A stretch of 64,000 bases of DNA from Cytobacillus oceanisediminis (GTDB lineage Bacteria; Bacillota; Bacilli; Bacillales; Cytobacillaceae), in contig NZ_CP065511.1 in NCBI RefSeq assembly GCF_022811925.1, forward strand, positions 4,708,501 to 4,772,500. The letters run 5' to 3'. A program made the position numbers and the translations under genes. The notes beneath the pieces are model-generated. The model had not been told where the DNA came from. It saw nothing but the letters and a program-made list of their open reading frames with translations, and searched no databases. Numbering within the stretch: the stretch's first letter is position 1; each line of letters starts with the position of its first letter. Positions 29,057-37,815 of this stretch are shown piece by piece.

Positions 29057-29843
29057 ATTCCTCCACCAGAAATATATCCAGTCGTTGAACCGTGAAAAAA
29101 AGTGGGTCCGCTTCTATCAGGCTGTCATCTTTATCGTGTTTTTTTCCGGATGGGAGCTGGCAAGCCAAAAGCAATGGATTGACCCGCTGATTTTCAGTGC
29201 GCCTTCTAAAGTATGGGGATTATTTTTAACCAAAATCCAGGATGGTACCTTGATGGTGGATTTAGGCTACACTTTGTCAGAAACCGTATTTGGATTCATT
29301 TTGGGCACTTTTCTAGGCACATTGCTTGCAGCCATTCTCTGGTGGTCACCGATGCTTTCAAAAATAGCGGATCCCTATTTGGTTGTCCTGAATTCAATGC
29401 CAAAGGTTGCTCTTGGTCCGATATTAATCGTCGCATTAGGCCCCAGCTTTACTTCAATCGTAGCCATGGGCGCGATTATTTCCATCATCATCACAACCAT
29501 TGTCGTGTATACATCTTTCAAAGAAGTTGACCCCAATTATATTAAAGTGCTTCAGACCTTTGGGGCAAATCGATTTCAAATCTTCAGGGAAGCCATTTTG
29601 CCTGCTTCCTTCCCGACCATCATCTCCACTTTAAAGGTGAATGTCGGGCTATCATGGGTCGGTGTTATCGTAGGCGAATTCCTTGTATCCTCAAAAGGTC
29701 TCGGATACATGATTATTTACGGCTTCCAAGTATTCAACTTTACCCTTGTCATGCTGTCATTACTGGTAATTGCTGTTTTTGCAACAGTGATGTATCAGCT
29801 CGTCGAACTGCTCGAGCGAAAACTGATAAAAAATGGGTCATAA
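28956..29843 (+). CDS. ytlD: ABC transporter permease YtlD (SsuC/TauC-like)
   Basis: A 295-residue inner-membrane permease with about six segments and the cytoplasmic EAA-type loop around [22 protein letters not shown]. Paralogous to taurine/sulfonate and thiamine-precursor permeases. The frame starts inside ytlC; ATG 28983 ([12 protein letters not shown]) gives an N-terminus closer to family members, and the preceding nine residues may not be made. Either start overlaps ytlC, consistent with coupling. Confidence 0.88.
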   Translation: MKPLLTQEIMKHIQRFFKLYGRSWSPLSPQENVKFLHQKYIQSLNREKKWVRFYQAVIFIVFFSGWELASQKQWIDPLIFSAPSKVWGLFLTKIQDGTLMVDLGYTLSETVFGFILGTFLGTLLAAILWWSPMLSKIADPYLVVLNSMPKVALGPILIVALGPSFTSIVAMGAIISIIITTIVVYTSFKEVDPNYIKVLQTFGANRFQIFREAILPASFPTIISTLKVNVGLSWVGVIVGEFLVSSKGLGYMIIYGFQVFNFTLVMLSLLVIAVFATVMYQLVELLERKLIKNGS

Positions 29844-29844
29844 T

Positions 29845-29874
29845 AAAAAACGGCAGCGATAATGCCGTTTTTTT
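29845..29874. terminator. Bidirectional terminator, ytlD/ytkD
   Basis: AAAACGGCA and TGCCGTTTT form a nine-pair stem with GCGATAA-type loop, flanked by A and T runs between convergent genes. Confidence 0.88.
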
Positions 29875-30340
29875 ACTTTCCCTGCATGATTTTTTCGAGG
29901 CTCTTTTCAACTACTTTATCCTTCATGATAAAACTGTATTGACTGCTCCACCTGTCTTCCAGCAAGTTTCCCGCTGTCAGAATGGGACCGTTTGTTTCAA
30001 AATATTGATCCGTTTTGTTAAGGCTTTTCACCTCTGCGAAAAAAATGGCTTTGACAAAACGCTCTGTTCCCAAATTAACTTCATATTCACCAATAAAATT
30101 TAAATTCTTTAAGTCTGCTCCTGTTTCCTCATAAACTTCTCTTCTGGCTGCCTCTTCAAGAGACTCACCCTTTTCTCTCTTACCGCCCGGAAATTCCCAA
30201 CCCCGCTTTTTGTGATTCGTCAGCAGCCATTGATCGCCATAGCGGCAAATGACCAGAACATGTTTTGGCTCGGTTCCGAAAGCTCGTTTATTAAAAGAAA
30301 ATCGTACTTCCCCGCCGTTCTCATCCAAAAAGGTTTCCAT
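29873..30340 (-). CDS. ytkD: Nudix hydrolase YtkD (8-oxo-dGTP diphosphatase type)
   Basis: A 155-residue Nudix protein. The 23-residue Nudix box, GX5EX7REVXEEXG, occupies residues 53-75 (GKREKGE ... REVYEETGA) with all metal-binding acids. B. subtilis YtkD hydrolyses 8-oxo-dGTP and other nucleoside triphosphates and is linked to sporulation and stress. Its stop falls within the terminator stem shared with ytlD. Confidence 0.9.
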   Translation of the reverse strand: METFLDENGGEVRFSFNKRAFGTEPKHVLVICRYGDQWLLTNHKKRGWEFPGGKREKGESLEEAARREVYEETGADLKNLNFIGEYEVNLGTERFVKAIFFAEVKSLNKTDQYFETNGPILTAGNLLEDRWSSQYSFIMKDKVVEKSLEKIMQGK

Positions 30341-30503
30341 ACTTTTCCCTCACTCGATAATTAAATTCTGATGTTATCATTATAAAGGTTAATCATATAT
30401 TTAAAAACTTCTGGGGCTAAAGTATCAAATTACATATTTTTGAAACTTTTTCCTTTTTTCCCCGTAAAATTAGCTGACTAACCTAAATAGAGGAGTGTAT
30501 ACC

Positions 30504-31373
30504 TTGAAAAAATCCCTTGCAATCATTACTGGCTTCTTAATGATTCTAATGCTGGCTGCGTGCAATGAAACAGCCAAACCTGTAAATGAATCTGCTGGCG
30601 GCACGGACAAGGAAGAGACAAAAACAGAAGAAGCTTCAGAATTGACACTGGAGGAAGTTTTAACGAAATCTACCGAGGCTTCAGAAGAGCTAAAAAGCTT
30701 CTCGGTAAATATGGATATGAGCCAGGAAATGAGTTCAGGCACTGAAGGGGAAAATATGAATATCGATTCTGTCATTGATATGGATGTTACAACAGATCCG
30801 ATGGCCTTCTACCAAAAAATGACTATGTCGATGGACGGCACAGAAGAATCGTATGATATTGAAAGCTATTTTACTGAAGAAGGCATGTTCCTATATGATG
30901 CAGCCGGTGAGCAGTGGATGAAGTTCCCTAAAGAAATGTCGGATGATTTGCTTCAAATGTCCAGCCAGCAGACTAATCCTGGTGAAGAACTAAAGAAATT
31001 GCAGGAGTTCGTGGACGACTTTACGTTTGAACAGGATGCAAAAAGCTATATCCTAAAACTGAAAGCCGATGGAGAAAAATTTAATGATTTTGTGAAGGAA
31101 ACAGCAGCAGAAACACTTCCGCCTGAACTGGCAGCCAACGGAGAAATGCTTGATAACATGAAAATTAACGGCGTGGAATACGAAATCGTGATTGATAAAG
31201 AAACTTTTTATCCAAGCGTGCTGAATATGATTATGGAAATGGAAATCACGGCTGAAGGCCAGACCATCTCCATGAAGCAGAACATGAACGGCCAATATGC
31301 AAACTATAATAAGGTAGAGGCTATAGCCGTTCCGCAGGAAGTTCTTGATACAGCTGTAGAAATGGAAATGTAA
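30504..31373 (+). CDS. Lipoprotein, DUF6612-like (LppX/LolA-like fold)
   Basis: A 289-residue lipoprotein. Taking the TTG at 30504 (AGGAG eight bases upstream; the GTG at 30495 overlaps that site) gives a compact signal peptide with lipobox LAAC and Cys20. After an acidic linker, the mature part has the VLTKSTEASEELKSFSVNMDM pattern of LppX/LolA-type half-barrels. It probably binds a hydrophobic ligand; role unknown. It is flanked by terminators, so it appears to be monocistronic. Confidence 0.8.
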   Translation: MKKSLAIITGFLMILMLAACNETAKPVNESAGGTDKEETKTEEASELTLEEVLTKSTEASEELKSFSVNMDMSQEMSSGTEGENMNIDSVIDMDVTTDPMAFYQKMTMSMDGTEESYDIESYFTEEGMFLYDAAGEQWMKFPKEMSDDLLQMSSQQTNPGEELKKLQEFVDDFTFEQDAKSYILKLKADGEKFNDFVKETAAETLPPELAANGEMLDNMKINGVEYEIVIDKETFYPSVLNMIMEMEITAEGQTISMKQNMNGQYANYNKVEAIAVPQEVLDTAVEMEM

Positions 31374-31402
31374 GAAAAGCTGAGGCATTCGCCTCAGCTT
31401 TT
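31374..31402. terminator. Bidirectional terminator
   Basis: AAAAGCTGAGGC and GCCTCAGCTTTT form a twelve-pair stem with a short ATTC loop between convergent genes. Confidence 0.9.
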
Positions 31403-31731
31403 TATTTATGTTCCTCTTCAGTAAGGATCCCCATGCTTTCAATATGTTTTCTTGCTTCATCATCTCCAAGATCATAAATCATTCCATATATTTTCTTCAT
31501 TGTATCATCATAAGCATCATTTTCACGGTCATAATGGTATTGAACATAAGGAACATGGGCTCTGAAAAAATTCTGCCACTCAGTTGAATAGTTCTGGTCA
31601 AAATATTCTCTTAAGGCAATGATTTCATCATCTGTTGCCTCTATTTTAAAATTCCATGTTGAGCCAGTGGCACTTTGTGAAATCTCCCCAGAACCAAGCG
31701 TTATATAATACGTCTTTTTATTCCCTTCCAT
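31402..31731 (-). CDS. Hypothetical protein, about 109 aa
   Basis: A protein of unassigned function. It opens MEGNKKTYYITLGSGEISQ and has an acidic second half (YHYDRENDAYDDTMKKIYGMIYDLG). The frame extends to an ATG at 31755, but an AAGGGG site 8 bases ahead of ATG 31731 favours the shorter form. It is conserved-looking, with no signal peptide or membrane segment. Confidence 0.7.
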   Translation of the reverse strand: MEGNKKTYYITLGSGEISQSATGSTWNFKIEATDDEIIALREYFDQNYSTEWQNFFRAHVPYVQYHYDRENDAYDDTMKKIYGMIYDLGDDEARKHIESMGILTEEEHK

Positions 31732-32008
31732 CCTGTCAGCCCCTTTTTTGTTCATTCCTGTGACGCAGTTTCAACACCGGTTACTTTATCATTATTTATC
31801 ATGACTTTTTCATTTCTATAGTTATCGTATCCCACATTTGTGATAAAATTATACGAAATTACGATCATTCTTCATAAGCTTACATATACTAAGTTAAATA
31901 ATTGAGAAACAGCTTCTCAATTTATCTGCGGTGAATATTTTCCTGCATCAGGGGTATTAAATTAAGTATACTATATAAAACGGGAGTATTTTTTAAGGAG
32001 GTGTTATC

Positions 32009-32266
32009 ATGAAACTGATTGATGAGCTATATGAACTTTACAGGAATAAGCTGACAGGTGATGAAGAGGATATCGATATGCTCGCTTTTGCCTTCTTAGA
32101 AGAAATGGACAGAGAAGACCTGCTGAATATTATCAAGGATCTCGATAATCAGGAATTATATGATTTAATGGGGCTTTATTTGATTGAGAGCTTAAAAGGG
32201 AAATTTGCCAGTGAGAATTACGGCCAGCGCAGAAGCCCGATCATTCATCACCGGAACATACACTAA
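32009..32266 (+). CDS. Small DUF6154-like protein
   Basis: An 85-residue acidic protein starting MKLIDELYELYRNKLTGDEED, followed by two helices ending around LYLIESLKGKF; its features fit the DUF6154 group of Bacillus. An excellent AAGGAGGTG site precedes the ATG, and -10 like TATACT is found near 31968. Function unknown. A terminator follows. Confidence 0.7.
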   Translation: MKLIDELYELYRNKLTGDEEDIDMLAFAFLEEMDREDLLNIIKDLDNQELYDLMGLYLIESLKGKFASENYGQRRSPIIHHRNIH

Positions 32267-32305
32267 ACTATACATATCCGAATTATTAACTATCCATATT
32301 ATTTG

Positions 32306-32333
32306 AAGGCGGCGATAAGCCGCTTTTATTTTG
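32306..32333 (+). terminator. Terminator of the DUF6154-like gene
   Basis: AAGGCGGC, GATAA loop, GCCGCTTTTATTTT. Confidence 0.8.
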
Positions 32334-32337
32334 CATA

Positions 32338-32366
32338 TAAAAAGACCAGCTTTCCAGCCAGTCTTT
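32338..32366 (-). terminator. dps terminator
   Basis: AAAGACTGGCT pairs with AGCTGGTCTTT (minus strand) around GGAA, followed by TTTTTATA. Confidence 0.78.
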
Positions 32367-32371
32367 GTTTA

Positions 32372-32809
32372 TTATCCAAGGTATGCTTTTAGCATCCAAA
32401 TATGTTTCTTTAAGCTTTGCTTTACAGCAATCAGCATGTCGCCTGTTCCTTCATCTTTGGCTTCTTCTGCAAGCTCAATTGCTTCCTGAAGCTCGTCCAC
32501 CATTTTTTCGAAGTCATCAACGACAGATTGGACCATCTGTTCTTCATTTTCTTTTCCTGTCGCTTCTTCGAGAGAACTGGTCTCAAGAACTTCCTTCATA
32601 GTCGCAACCGGCTTAGCCTCAAGAGCGAGGATTCTCTCAGCTAGTTCATCTACATGTACGTTGGCTTCATTATAAAGTTCTTCAAATTTTGCGTGAAGGG
32701 TAAAAAAGTTTTTCCCTTTAATATACCAATGGAAATTGTGAAGCTTTACATATAGAACAGTCCAGTTTGCTACTTGCTGGTTAACAGCTTTTACTAATTC
32801 TTTACTCAT
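32372..32809 (-). CDS. dps: DNA-binding/ferritin-like Dps-family protein
   Basis: A 145-residue Dps-type ferritin. The intersubunit ferroxidase residues appear in HNFHWYIKGKNFFTLH and NEANVHVDELAERI. It should oxidise Fe(II), store iron and protect DNA in stationary phase or peroxide stress. An ATG at 32809 with GGGAGG spaced nine bases is preferred over the ATG at 32818 that abuts the ribosome site. Position between ytkD and luxS equals that of dps (ytkB) in B. subtilis. No clear PerR box is seen. Confidence 0.88.
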   Translation of the reverse strand: MSKELVKAVNQQVANWTVLYVKLHNFHWYIKGKNFFTLHAKFEELYNEANVHVDELAERILALEAKPVATMKEVLETSSLEEATGKENEEQMVQSVVDDFEKMVDELQEAIELAEEAKDEGTGDMLIAVKQSLKKHIWMLKAYLG

Positions 32810-32885
32810 ATAAATCATCCTCCCAACAATAGATTACCCACAATAACAAAATTCAAACCTGTGCCTTGGCCATAGCGAAATCTTT

Positions 32886-32906
32886 CATGAAAGAGCTGCT
32901 TTCATG
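32886..32906. other. Palindrome ahead of the YtzI gene
   Basis: CATGAAAG and CTTTCATG flank AGCTG, directly before a TAAAAT -10-like sequence and 30 bases before the YtzI ATG. It may be an operator. Confidence 0.35.
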
Positions 32907-32936
32907 GTAAAATATTGAGAGAAAAGGGGGAGAAAC

Positions 32937-33119
32937 ATGTATACGGTATTAGTCATATCGATTATCATTGTGATCGTGGTACTGCTTTTAAGCGTCATTA
33001 CCACTTCAAAAGCTTACCAATTCAAGCATACGGTAGACCCAGTTGATCCGCTTCCTGACAGCGAGCAGGGACAAAAAGAGGTTAAAGAAGAACAAGAAGA
33101 TAACCAAAACCGTTCATAA
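32937..33119 (+). CDS. ytzI: YtzI-like single-pass membrane protein
   Basis: A 60-residue protein with one N-terminal transmembrane segment (MYTVLVISIIIVIVVLLLSV) and a hydrophilic, acidic tail. Size, topology and the TTSKAYQFKHTVDP segment agree with the Bacillus YtzI family. An AGGGGGAG site precedes the ATG. Role unknown. Confidence 0.72.
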   Translation: MYTVLVISIIIVIVVLLLSVITTSKAYQFKHTVDPVDPLPDSEQGQKEVKEEQEDNQNRS

Positions 33120-33209
33120 GCATACGCTATTATATATACAGCCTCCGTACAGCCGGAGGTTTTCCTTTTAAATGGACGGAAATAACATACATGTGGAGAG
33201 GACATTGAG

Positions 33210-34658
33210 ATGGATATATACTCCATGATGCTTACAGTATTTTTAGTATTAAATATTATCCTGGCTGTATTTGTTATCTTTCTGGAGCGAAGGGATGCAG
33301 GCGCCACATGGGCATGGCTCATGGTTTTGTTTTTTATTCCTCTTCTTGGTTTTTTCATGTACCTCTTCTTTGGGCAGAATTTAACCAGAAGAAAGATGTT
33401 CCAATGGGAAGACCGCAAAAAGATTGGAATTGATGAACTGCTGAACAATCAAATCAGAGGAATCAAGGAAAAGGATTTCCATTTTCGAAATGACATAATT
33501 AAAAACTCCAAAGACCTTATATATATGCATCTTGTCAACAATGATGCGGTATTGACACAGGACAACGAGGTCAGGATTTTTACGGATGGGAAAGAGAAGT
33601 TCAATTCGCTTGTGGAGGATATCAAAAATGCAGCCGATCACATCCATCTGCAATATTATATCTTCAAGAGAGATAATCTGGGGAAAAGCTTAATCAATCT
33701 TTTGACGGAAAAGGCAAGGGAAGGCGTAAAAGTAAGGCTTCTCTATGATGAACTGGGCTCAAGAAGCCTGCATAAAAGGGCGTTTAAAGAGCTGATTGCG
33801 GCAGGAGGAGAAATTGAGGCCTTTTTCCCTTCCCGGCTGCACTTTATCAACTTGAGAATTAATTACCGGAACCATCGTAAAATTGCCATTATTGACGGCC
33901 AAATTGGATATGTTGGCGGGTTTAATGTCGGGGATGAATATCTCGGGCTAAATCCAAAGTTTGGGTATTGGCGTGATACTCATTTAAGAATTAGAGGGAG
34001 TGCTGTCCATTCCCTGCAGACTCGCTTTATCCTTGACTGGAACCAGGCTTCGCACCGCCATGATATTTACTATGCCCCTGAGTATTTTCCGCTGGCCGAG
34101 TCTCGCGATAGCGTAGGGATGCAAATTGTTACCAGCGGTCCTGATTCGGAATGGGAACAGATTAAAAATGGGTATATAAAAATGATTTCATCGGCCCGTA
34201 AATCTATTTATATCCAGACCCCATATTTCATTCCGGACGCAAGTCTTTTGGATGCATTGAAAATAGCCGCATTATCAGGTGTGGAAGTGAACATTATGGT
34301 ACCGAACAAGCCTGACCATATGTTTGTTTATTGGGCAACCTACTCCTATATAGGGGAAATGTTAAAAGCTAATGCGAACATCTTTATTTACGAGAATGGC
34401 TTCATCCATGCAAAAACCTTGATTGTTGACGAGAAAGTTTCTTCGGTTGGAACCGCGAATATAGATGTAAGAAGCTTCAGGCTGAATTTTGAGGTAAATG
34501 CCTTTATATATGATGAGGACGTTTCGAAAGAACTGACTGAGAGCTTTCAGGAAGATATCCAGCTATCAACTAACCTGACTGCAGAAGATTACAGAAATAG
34601 GGCCTTAAAAATCAAATTGAAAGAATCCGTCTCAAGACTCTTATCGCCAATATTATAA
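33210..34658 (+). CDS. cls: Cardiolipin synthase
   Basis: A 482-residue phospholipase D superfamily membrane enzyme. Two N-terminal hydrophobic segments are followed by two HKD motifs: HRKIAIID near residue 224 and HAKTLIVD near residue 403, each with the Gly-Gly/Ser context. It condenses two phosphatidylglycerols to cardiolipin. Full length and active residues are present. A second paralogue is usual in Bacillus. The stop TAA is merged with a repeat. Confidence 0.93.
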   Translation: MDIYSMMLTVFLVLNIILAVFVIFLERRDAGATWAWLMVLFFIPLLGFFMYLFFGQNLTRRKMFQWEDRKKIGIDELLNNQIRGIKEKDFHFRNDIIKNSKDLIYMHLVNNDAVLTQDNEVRIFTDGKEKFNSLVEDIKNAADHIHLQYYIFKRDNLGKSLINLLTEKAREGVKVRLLYDELGSRSLHKRAFKELIAAGGEIEAFFPSRLHFINLRINYRNHRKIAIIDGQIGYVGGFNVGDEYLGLNPKFGYWRDTHLRIRGSAVHSLQTRFILDWNQASHRHDIYYAPEYFPLAESRDSVGMQIVTSGPDSEWEQIKNGYIKMISSARKSIYIQTPYFIPDASLLDALKIAALSGVEVNIMVPNKPDHMFVYWATYSYIGEMLKANANIFIYENGFIHAKTLIVDEKVSSVGTANIDVRSFRLNFEVNAFIYDEDVSKELTESFQEDIQLSTNLTAEDYRNRALKIKLKESVSRLLSPIL

Positions 34659-34756
34659 GAAAAGCGCAAGCGCCTTGCCCACCCCCGAACCTCGAGGGGG
34701 TAGACGCTGAAGCTAGACAGTTTTCGACGTTCAAAATTTTATACTTATCTTATAAT
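34656..34756 (+). repeat. Intergenic repeat copy E, short form
   Basis: It begins TAAGAAAAGCGCAAGCGCC on the cls stop codon, has CTCGAGGGGGT in its centre and ends GAAGCTAGACAG plus an AT tail that leads directly into the cls/luxS terminator stem. Both ends match copies B and C. Confidence 0.8.
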
Positions 34757-34770
34757 AAAACGGGCTGACT
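34757..34770. terminator. First half of split cls/luxS terminator
   Basis: AAAACGGGCTGACT is a perfect complement of AGTCAGCCCGTTTT at 36061-36074. The two halves now lie on either side of an IS. Confidence 0.88.
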
Positions 34771-34803
34771 AGTCTGAAGAGACCTAGCTAAATGAGACAA
34801 AGG

Positions 34804-34856
34804 AAAAAACACCCCTTAAGTCGTAATTATAATTATGACTTGCAGGAGGTGTTTTT
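34804..34856 (+). terminator. Hairpin at the IS left end
   Basis: AAAAACACC with AAGTC and AATTATAATT forms a long imperfect palindrome with GGTGTTTTT, just before orfA. It may block read-through into the element. Confidence 0.5.
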
Positions 34857-34860
34857 CTTA

Positions 34861-35190
34861 TGGAGAGAAAAAAGAATTTCTACTCTTATGAGACAAAAAT
34901 GAAAGCTATTGAGATGAAAAATGTCGGGCCGATATTTCAATCGTGAAATTATGGAGGAATTGGGGATTGTTAATGACTCTCAGATAAGGATTTGGCTGAT
35001 GTGGTATAGAAAAGGAGAGATGTATCGTTTTGCACAGCCTTCTGGTAAGCAATATAGCTATGGAAAAGGACCTGAGGGGCTGACTGAGATTGAGCAGCTG
35101 AAAAGAGAAAACCAGCATTTACAGATTCAATTAGAGATATTAAAAAAGTACAAGGAGATCGAAAGGAGTTGGTACCAGAGGTTGTCTTAG
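34861..35190 (+). pseudogene. IS3-family OrfA, frameshifted
   Basis: The ATG at 34861 follows GGAGGTG and reads MERKKNFYSYETKMKAIEMK, then shifts at AAAAA near 34918 into the frame SGRYFNREIMEELGIVNDSQ. The latter carries the helix-turn-helix and the leucine-zipper ENQHLQIQLEILKKY, ending at 35190. A two-base insertion in the A run is the simplest cause. Confidence 0.82.
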
Positions 35191-36021
35191 ATCTTGTAGA
35201 AGTCTTAAAAGAAAAATACTCCATTTCTCTTATTTGTGAGGCTATAGGGGTTCCACGATCCACTTATTATCGATGGAAAAAAAGAGGACCTCGCAAACCT
35301 AATGAATTAGAACGGCAAATCTTAGAGATTTGTGTAAAACATAAGTTTCGAATAGGACATCGAACCGTAAAGGCATGGCTTAAAAGAGATTATAAGGTGG
35401 AAGTCAATCGAAATACTGTTCAAAAGGTAATGCAAAAATATACCTTTTTCTTTTGCTAGCGTTTGAAATGCTTTAGACGTGTATTGTGCACCTTGATCAC
35501 TATGTCTCCAATGTCGAGTAAAACCCAAAAAGAAGGTAAAATTCTCAGGAGAAAGCCATATTGTTGTCCCTAATCGTTTGGAGCGTAATTTTAAAGCATC
35601 TAAACCAAATGAAAAATGGGTTACAGATATAACATATCTTCCATTCGGACAATCCATGATGTACCTTTCAAGCATTATGGACCTTTATAATAATGAGATA
35701 ATTGCTTATCGAATAAGTTTGATCCAGGACGTTACACTTGTATTGGATACTCTAAAAGACGCTGTTCAGAATCGGAACGTTGAAAATGTAATGTATTATC
35801 ACAAGCATGTCTCGGAAAGGCAATTGCTTGGATAACGCCGTCATTGAATCCTTCCACTCTACCTTAAAGTCAGAAGAATCTACTCTCAGCCACGAGAGTA
35901 TCTTACAAATCTTATTGTAGTGGAAAAAGTAAAAAATTTCATCCATTATTACAATCAAATACGACTCCAGGCAAAATTAAACTACCTGTCTCCTATTGAA
36001 TATAGGGAACAGGTAGCATAG
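35169..36021 (+). pseudogene. IS3-family OrfB (DDE), scrambled
   Basis: Starting MVPEVVLDLVEVLKEKYSI, it reads normally to VQKVMQKY at 35441, is then interrupted by 63 bases that translate only on the minus strand, resumes with QCRVKPKKKVKFSG and WVTDITYLPFG (first Asp) to about 35797, lacks the second-Asp block, and continues SMSRKGNCLDNAVIESFHST (Glu) before ending at TAG 36019. Further frame breaks follow near 35885. It cannot make transposase. Confidence 0.85.
35442..35504 (-). other. Displaced inverted segment of orfB
   Basis: The minus strand reads 21 codons, HSDQGAQYTSKAFQTLAKEK and a final G, which is the missing catalytic middle-Asp block of the same orfB. It belongs, in plus orientation, near 35797-35804, about 300 bases downstream. 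Confidence 0.85.
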
Positions 36022-36060
36022 GTGTTTTTTTCTGGTGTCTCAAATTGATAGGTCAGTTCA

Positions 36061-36074
36061 AGTCAGCCCGTTTT
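36061..36074. terminator. Second half of split cls/luxS terminator
   Basis: AGTCAGCCCGTTTT, two bases after the luxS stop on the minus strand. It complements 34757-34770; its first four bases also form the IS target duplication. Confidence 0.88.
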
Positions 36075-36076
36075 CT

Positions 36077-36550
36077 TTATGCAAAAACCTGTTTCAAGCC
36101 ATCCTTCGATTGTTCCAGCCAGAATCTCATAAGACGTTTTGCGCCTTCAAGGTCATGAAGCTTTGCCTGTCCGCATTGCTTCTCATTTGCAGCAGGAATC
36201 TCGGTTATTTCAACCGCATCTTGCATTGTAGCTTCAAGCAGATCGATTATTTCTTCAATTGCCGGCTCTCCGCTAACGACTAAATAATAGCCTGTCTGGC
36301 AGCCCATTGGGGAAATATCAATAATATCAAAATGATCATATTTCTCTGCATGTGTACGGATATTAAACGCAAGCAGATGCTCAAGTGTGTGAATGACATC
36401 CGGCTTCATCGCCTGCTTATTTGGCTGACAGAAACGGATATCAAACTTGTTAACTAATCCGTCACTTCCCACTTTATGCACACCGCAGTGCCTCACGTAT
36501 GGAGCTTTAACAGCATTGTGGTCCAATTCGAAACTTTCTACTGAAGGCAT
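36077..36550 (-). CDS. luxS: S-ribosylhomocysteine lyase (LuxS)
   Basis: A 157-residue metalloenzyme cleaving S-ribosylhomocysteine to homocysteine and the AI-2 precursor DPD. Metal ligands are His54 and His58 in HTLEHLL with catalytic Glu57, and Cys in [11 protein letters not shown]; the N-terminus [15 protein letters not shown] is typical. Length is normal. It links to methyl-cycle recycling downstream of metK. Its terminator is split by an IS. Confidence 0.97.
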   Translation of the reverse strand: MPSVESFELDHNAVKAPYVRHCGVHKVGSDGLVNKFDIRFCQPNKQAMKPDVIHTLEHLLAFNIRTHAEKYDHFDIIDISPMGCQTGYYLVVSGEPAIEEIIDLLEATMQDAVEITEIPAANEKQCGQAKLHDLEGAKRLMRFWLEQSKDGLKQVFA

Positions 36551-36691
36551 TCAAAACACTCCCCTAAAGTTTTCCTTTTATTATAACGTAATATCCGACT
36601 AAATTCATCAAATTAATATGAAAATTATGACGTTTTCACGATTATATGTTATTTTAAAAGAAAATATGTTTTAACCAGGAAAGGTAATGTC

Positions 36692-36931
36692 ATGTTTAAA
36701 AAAATATTGATTTCGATATTTCGTTTCTATCAAATTGTGATTTCCCCGCTGAAGCCTCCAACATGCCGGTTTTATCCGACATGTTCCCATTACGGGCTGG
36801 AGTCTGTTAAGCGATTCGGCACCTTAAAGGGCGGATGGCTGACTATAAAAAGGATCCTTAAATGTCATCCCTTTCATCCAGGGGGTGTTGACCTGGTTCC
36901 GGAGGAATGGCCCAAAAAGAAAAAGAATTAA
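36692..36931 (+). CDS. yidD: Membrane protein insertion efficiency factor YidD
   Basis: A 79-residue YidD protein (YtjA in B. subtilis) with the family signature [18 protein letters not shown] and C-terminal [14 protein letters not shown]. The two Cys and an amphipathic N-terminal helix are present. It assists YidC-type insertion of membrane proteins. It overlaps the convergent carbonic anhydrase gene by four bases. Confidence 0.93.
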   Translation: MFKKILISIFRFYQIVISPLKPPTCRFYPTCSHYGLESVKRFGTLKGGWLTIKRILKCHPFHPGGVDLVPEEWPKKKKN

Positions 36932-37539
36932 CCCTCGTATCCGTCCACTACCAGGTCAAGCTTGCCTGTGCCAGGATGAATAACAAGCCCATGCACAGGC
37001 ACATCTGCCGGCATCAATGGATGCTTTTTCACCATATGTACGCTATGGGACACACTATCCTCCACGTTTTCAAAACCCTTCAGCCAGTCTTCTGCAGCGA
37101 TTCCTGAGTATGTCACCGTGTCTAATGCATCCTCCGTAATGCCTCTCTCCTTCATGCTGCTGACAACCGTATCTGCTTTCATTCCGCTCATGCCGCAGTC
37201 ATGATGGCCAATAACAAACACTTCTTTTGCCTGAAGCTGGTAAACAGCTACTAAAATGCTTCTCATAATACTTCCAAACGGATGCGTTACTAAAGCTCCT
37301 GCATTTTTGATAATTTTCACATCACCGTTTCTAACATTGAGCGCTTTAGGCAGAAGCTCCACTAAACGTGTGTCCATGCAAGTCAAGATAACCATTTTCT
37401 TATTAGGGAATTTCGTTGTTTCAAATTCTTCATACTTTTTCTCTTCAACAAACTGCTGGTTATGGTTTAAGATTTCTTCTAAAAGTTTCAATTGTTCCAC
37501 TCCCTGTCTTTTATGCATTCCTTTGCTTTGAGCAGACAT
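36928..37539 (-). CDS. ytiB: Beta-class carbonic anhydrase (YtiB)
   Basis: A 203-residue beta carbonic anhydrase. Zinc ligands Cys54 (in CMDTR with the Asp56-Arg58 dyad), His112 and Cys115 in GHHDCGMSG are all present, so hydration of CO2 is expected. Only one short family extension is seen at its N-terminus ([16 protein letters not shown]). It is monocistronic and convergent with yidD. Confidence 0.92.
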   Translation of the reverse strand: MSAQSKGMHKRQGVEQLKLLEEILNHNQQFVEEKKYEEFETTKFPNKKMVILTCMDTRLVELLPKALNVRNGDVKIIKNAGALVTHPFGSIMRSILVAVYQLQAKEVFVIGHHDCGMSGMKADTVVSSMKERGITEDALDTVTYSGIAAEDWLKGFENVEDSVSHSVHMVKKHPLMPADVPVHGLVIHPGTGKLDLVVDGYEG

Positions 37540-37682
37540 AAATGCTGCAATACTTGACTAAAAGATGTCAATACTAATGATGACCTTTAACAGGCATCTA
37601 TATTTATGATACATAAAGCTTGAGCTTCAAACAAATTTTTATCCTTGCTTTTTAGCTGGATATTTTGTAAGATAACTAAGTG

Positions 37683-37703
37683 AAATCGTAATGATTACGT
37701 ATT
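37683..37703. promoter_or_regulatory. Zur box 1
   Basis: AAATCGTAATGATTACG fits the B. subtilis Zur operator (AAATCGTAATNATTACGATTT) with changes only in the last four positions. It lies about 115 bases before the zinc-binding lipoprotein gene. Confidence 0.85.
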
Positions 37704-37776
37704 ATTAATCACTTGGACGCTGACTGCGGCAATTAACTGCCCTAATAAACATTATCTAACATATAGTCCGTGCTTT

Positions 37777-37797
37777 AAATCGTAATAACTACGTTTT
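37777..37797. promoter_or_regulatory. Zur box 2
   Basis: AAATCGTAATAACTACG is a second close match to the Zur operator, ending 18 bases before the start codon of the zinc-binding protein gene. Two boxes suggest tight repression at sufficient zinc. Confidence 0.85.
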
Positions 37798-37815
37798 ATA
37801 AAAGGAGGAGAAAAA

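Larger units (their letters stand above)
34775..36060 (+). mobile_element. IS3-family insertion sequence, rearranged
   Basis: A 1286-bp element with inverted ends (TGAAGAGACCTA left, TGAACTGACCTA right inward, both followed by TGAGACA) and a 4-bp direct repeat AGTC at 34771-34774 and 36061-36064. It encodes orfA/orfB of an IS3-type transposase, both broken, and contains one internal segment in reversed orientation. It is a different element from the one at 18.1 kb. Confidence 0.9.

Noticed and set aside
29654..30103. 149-codon frame in the ytlD/ytkD junction
   Set aside because: Overlaps ytlD and ytkD in other frames and crosses a terminator; both neighbours have clear family motifs.
31900..31921. 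Hairpin ATTGAGAA/TTCTCAAT before the DUF6154-like gene
   Set aside because: Could be a terminator or operator, but T tract is short and position relative to the promoter is unclear, so not listed as a feature.
35322..35675. Minus-strand reading frame of 117 codons containing HSDQGAQYTSK
   Set aside because: It is not a gene; the recognisable part is the displaced inverted 63-bp block of the IS orfB and the rest is antisense of the same orfB.
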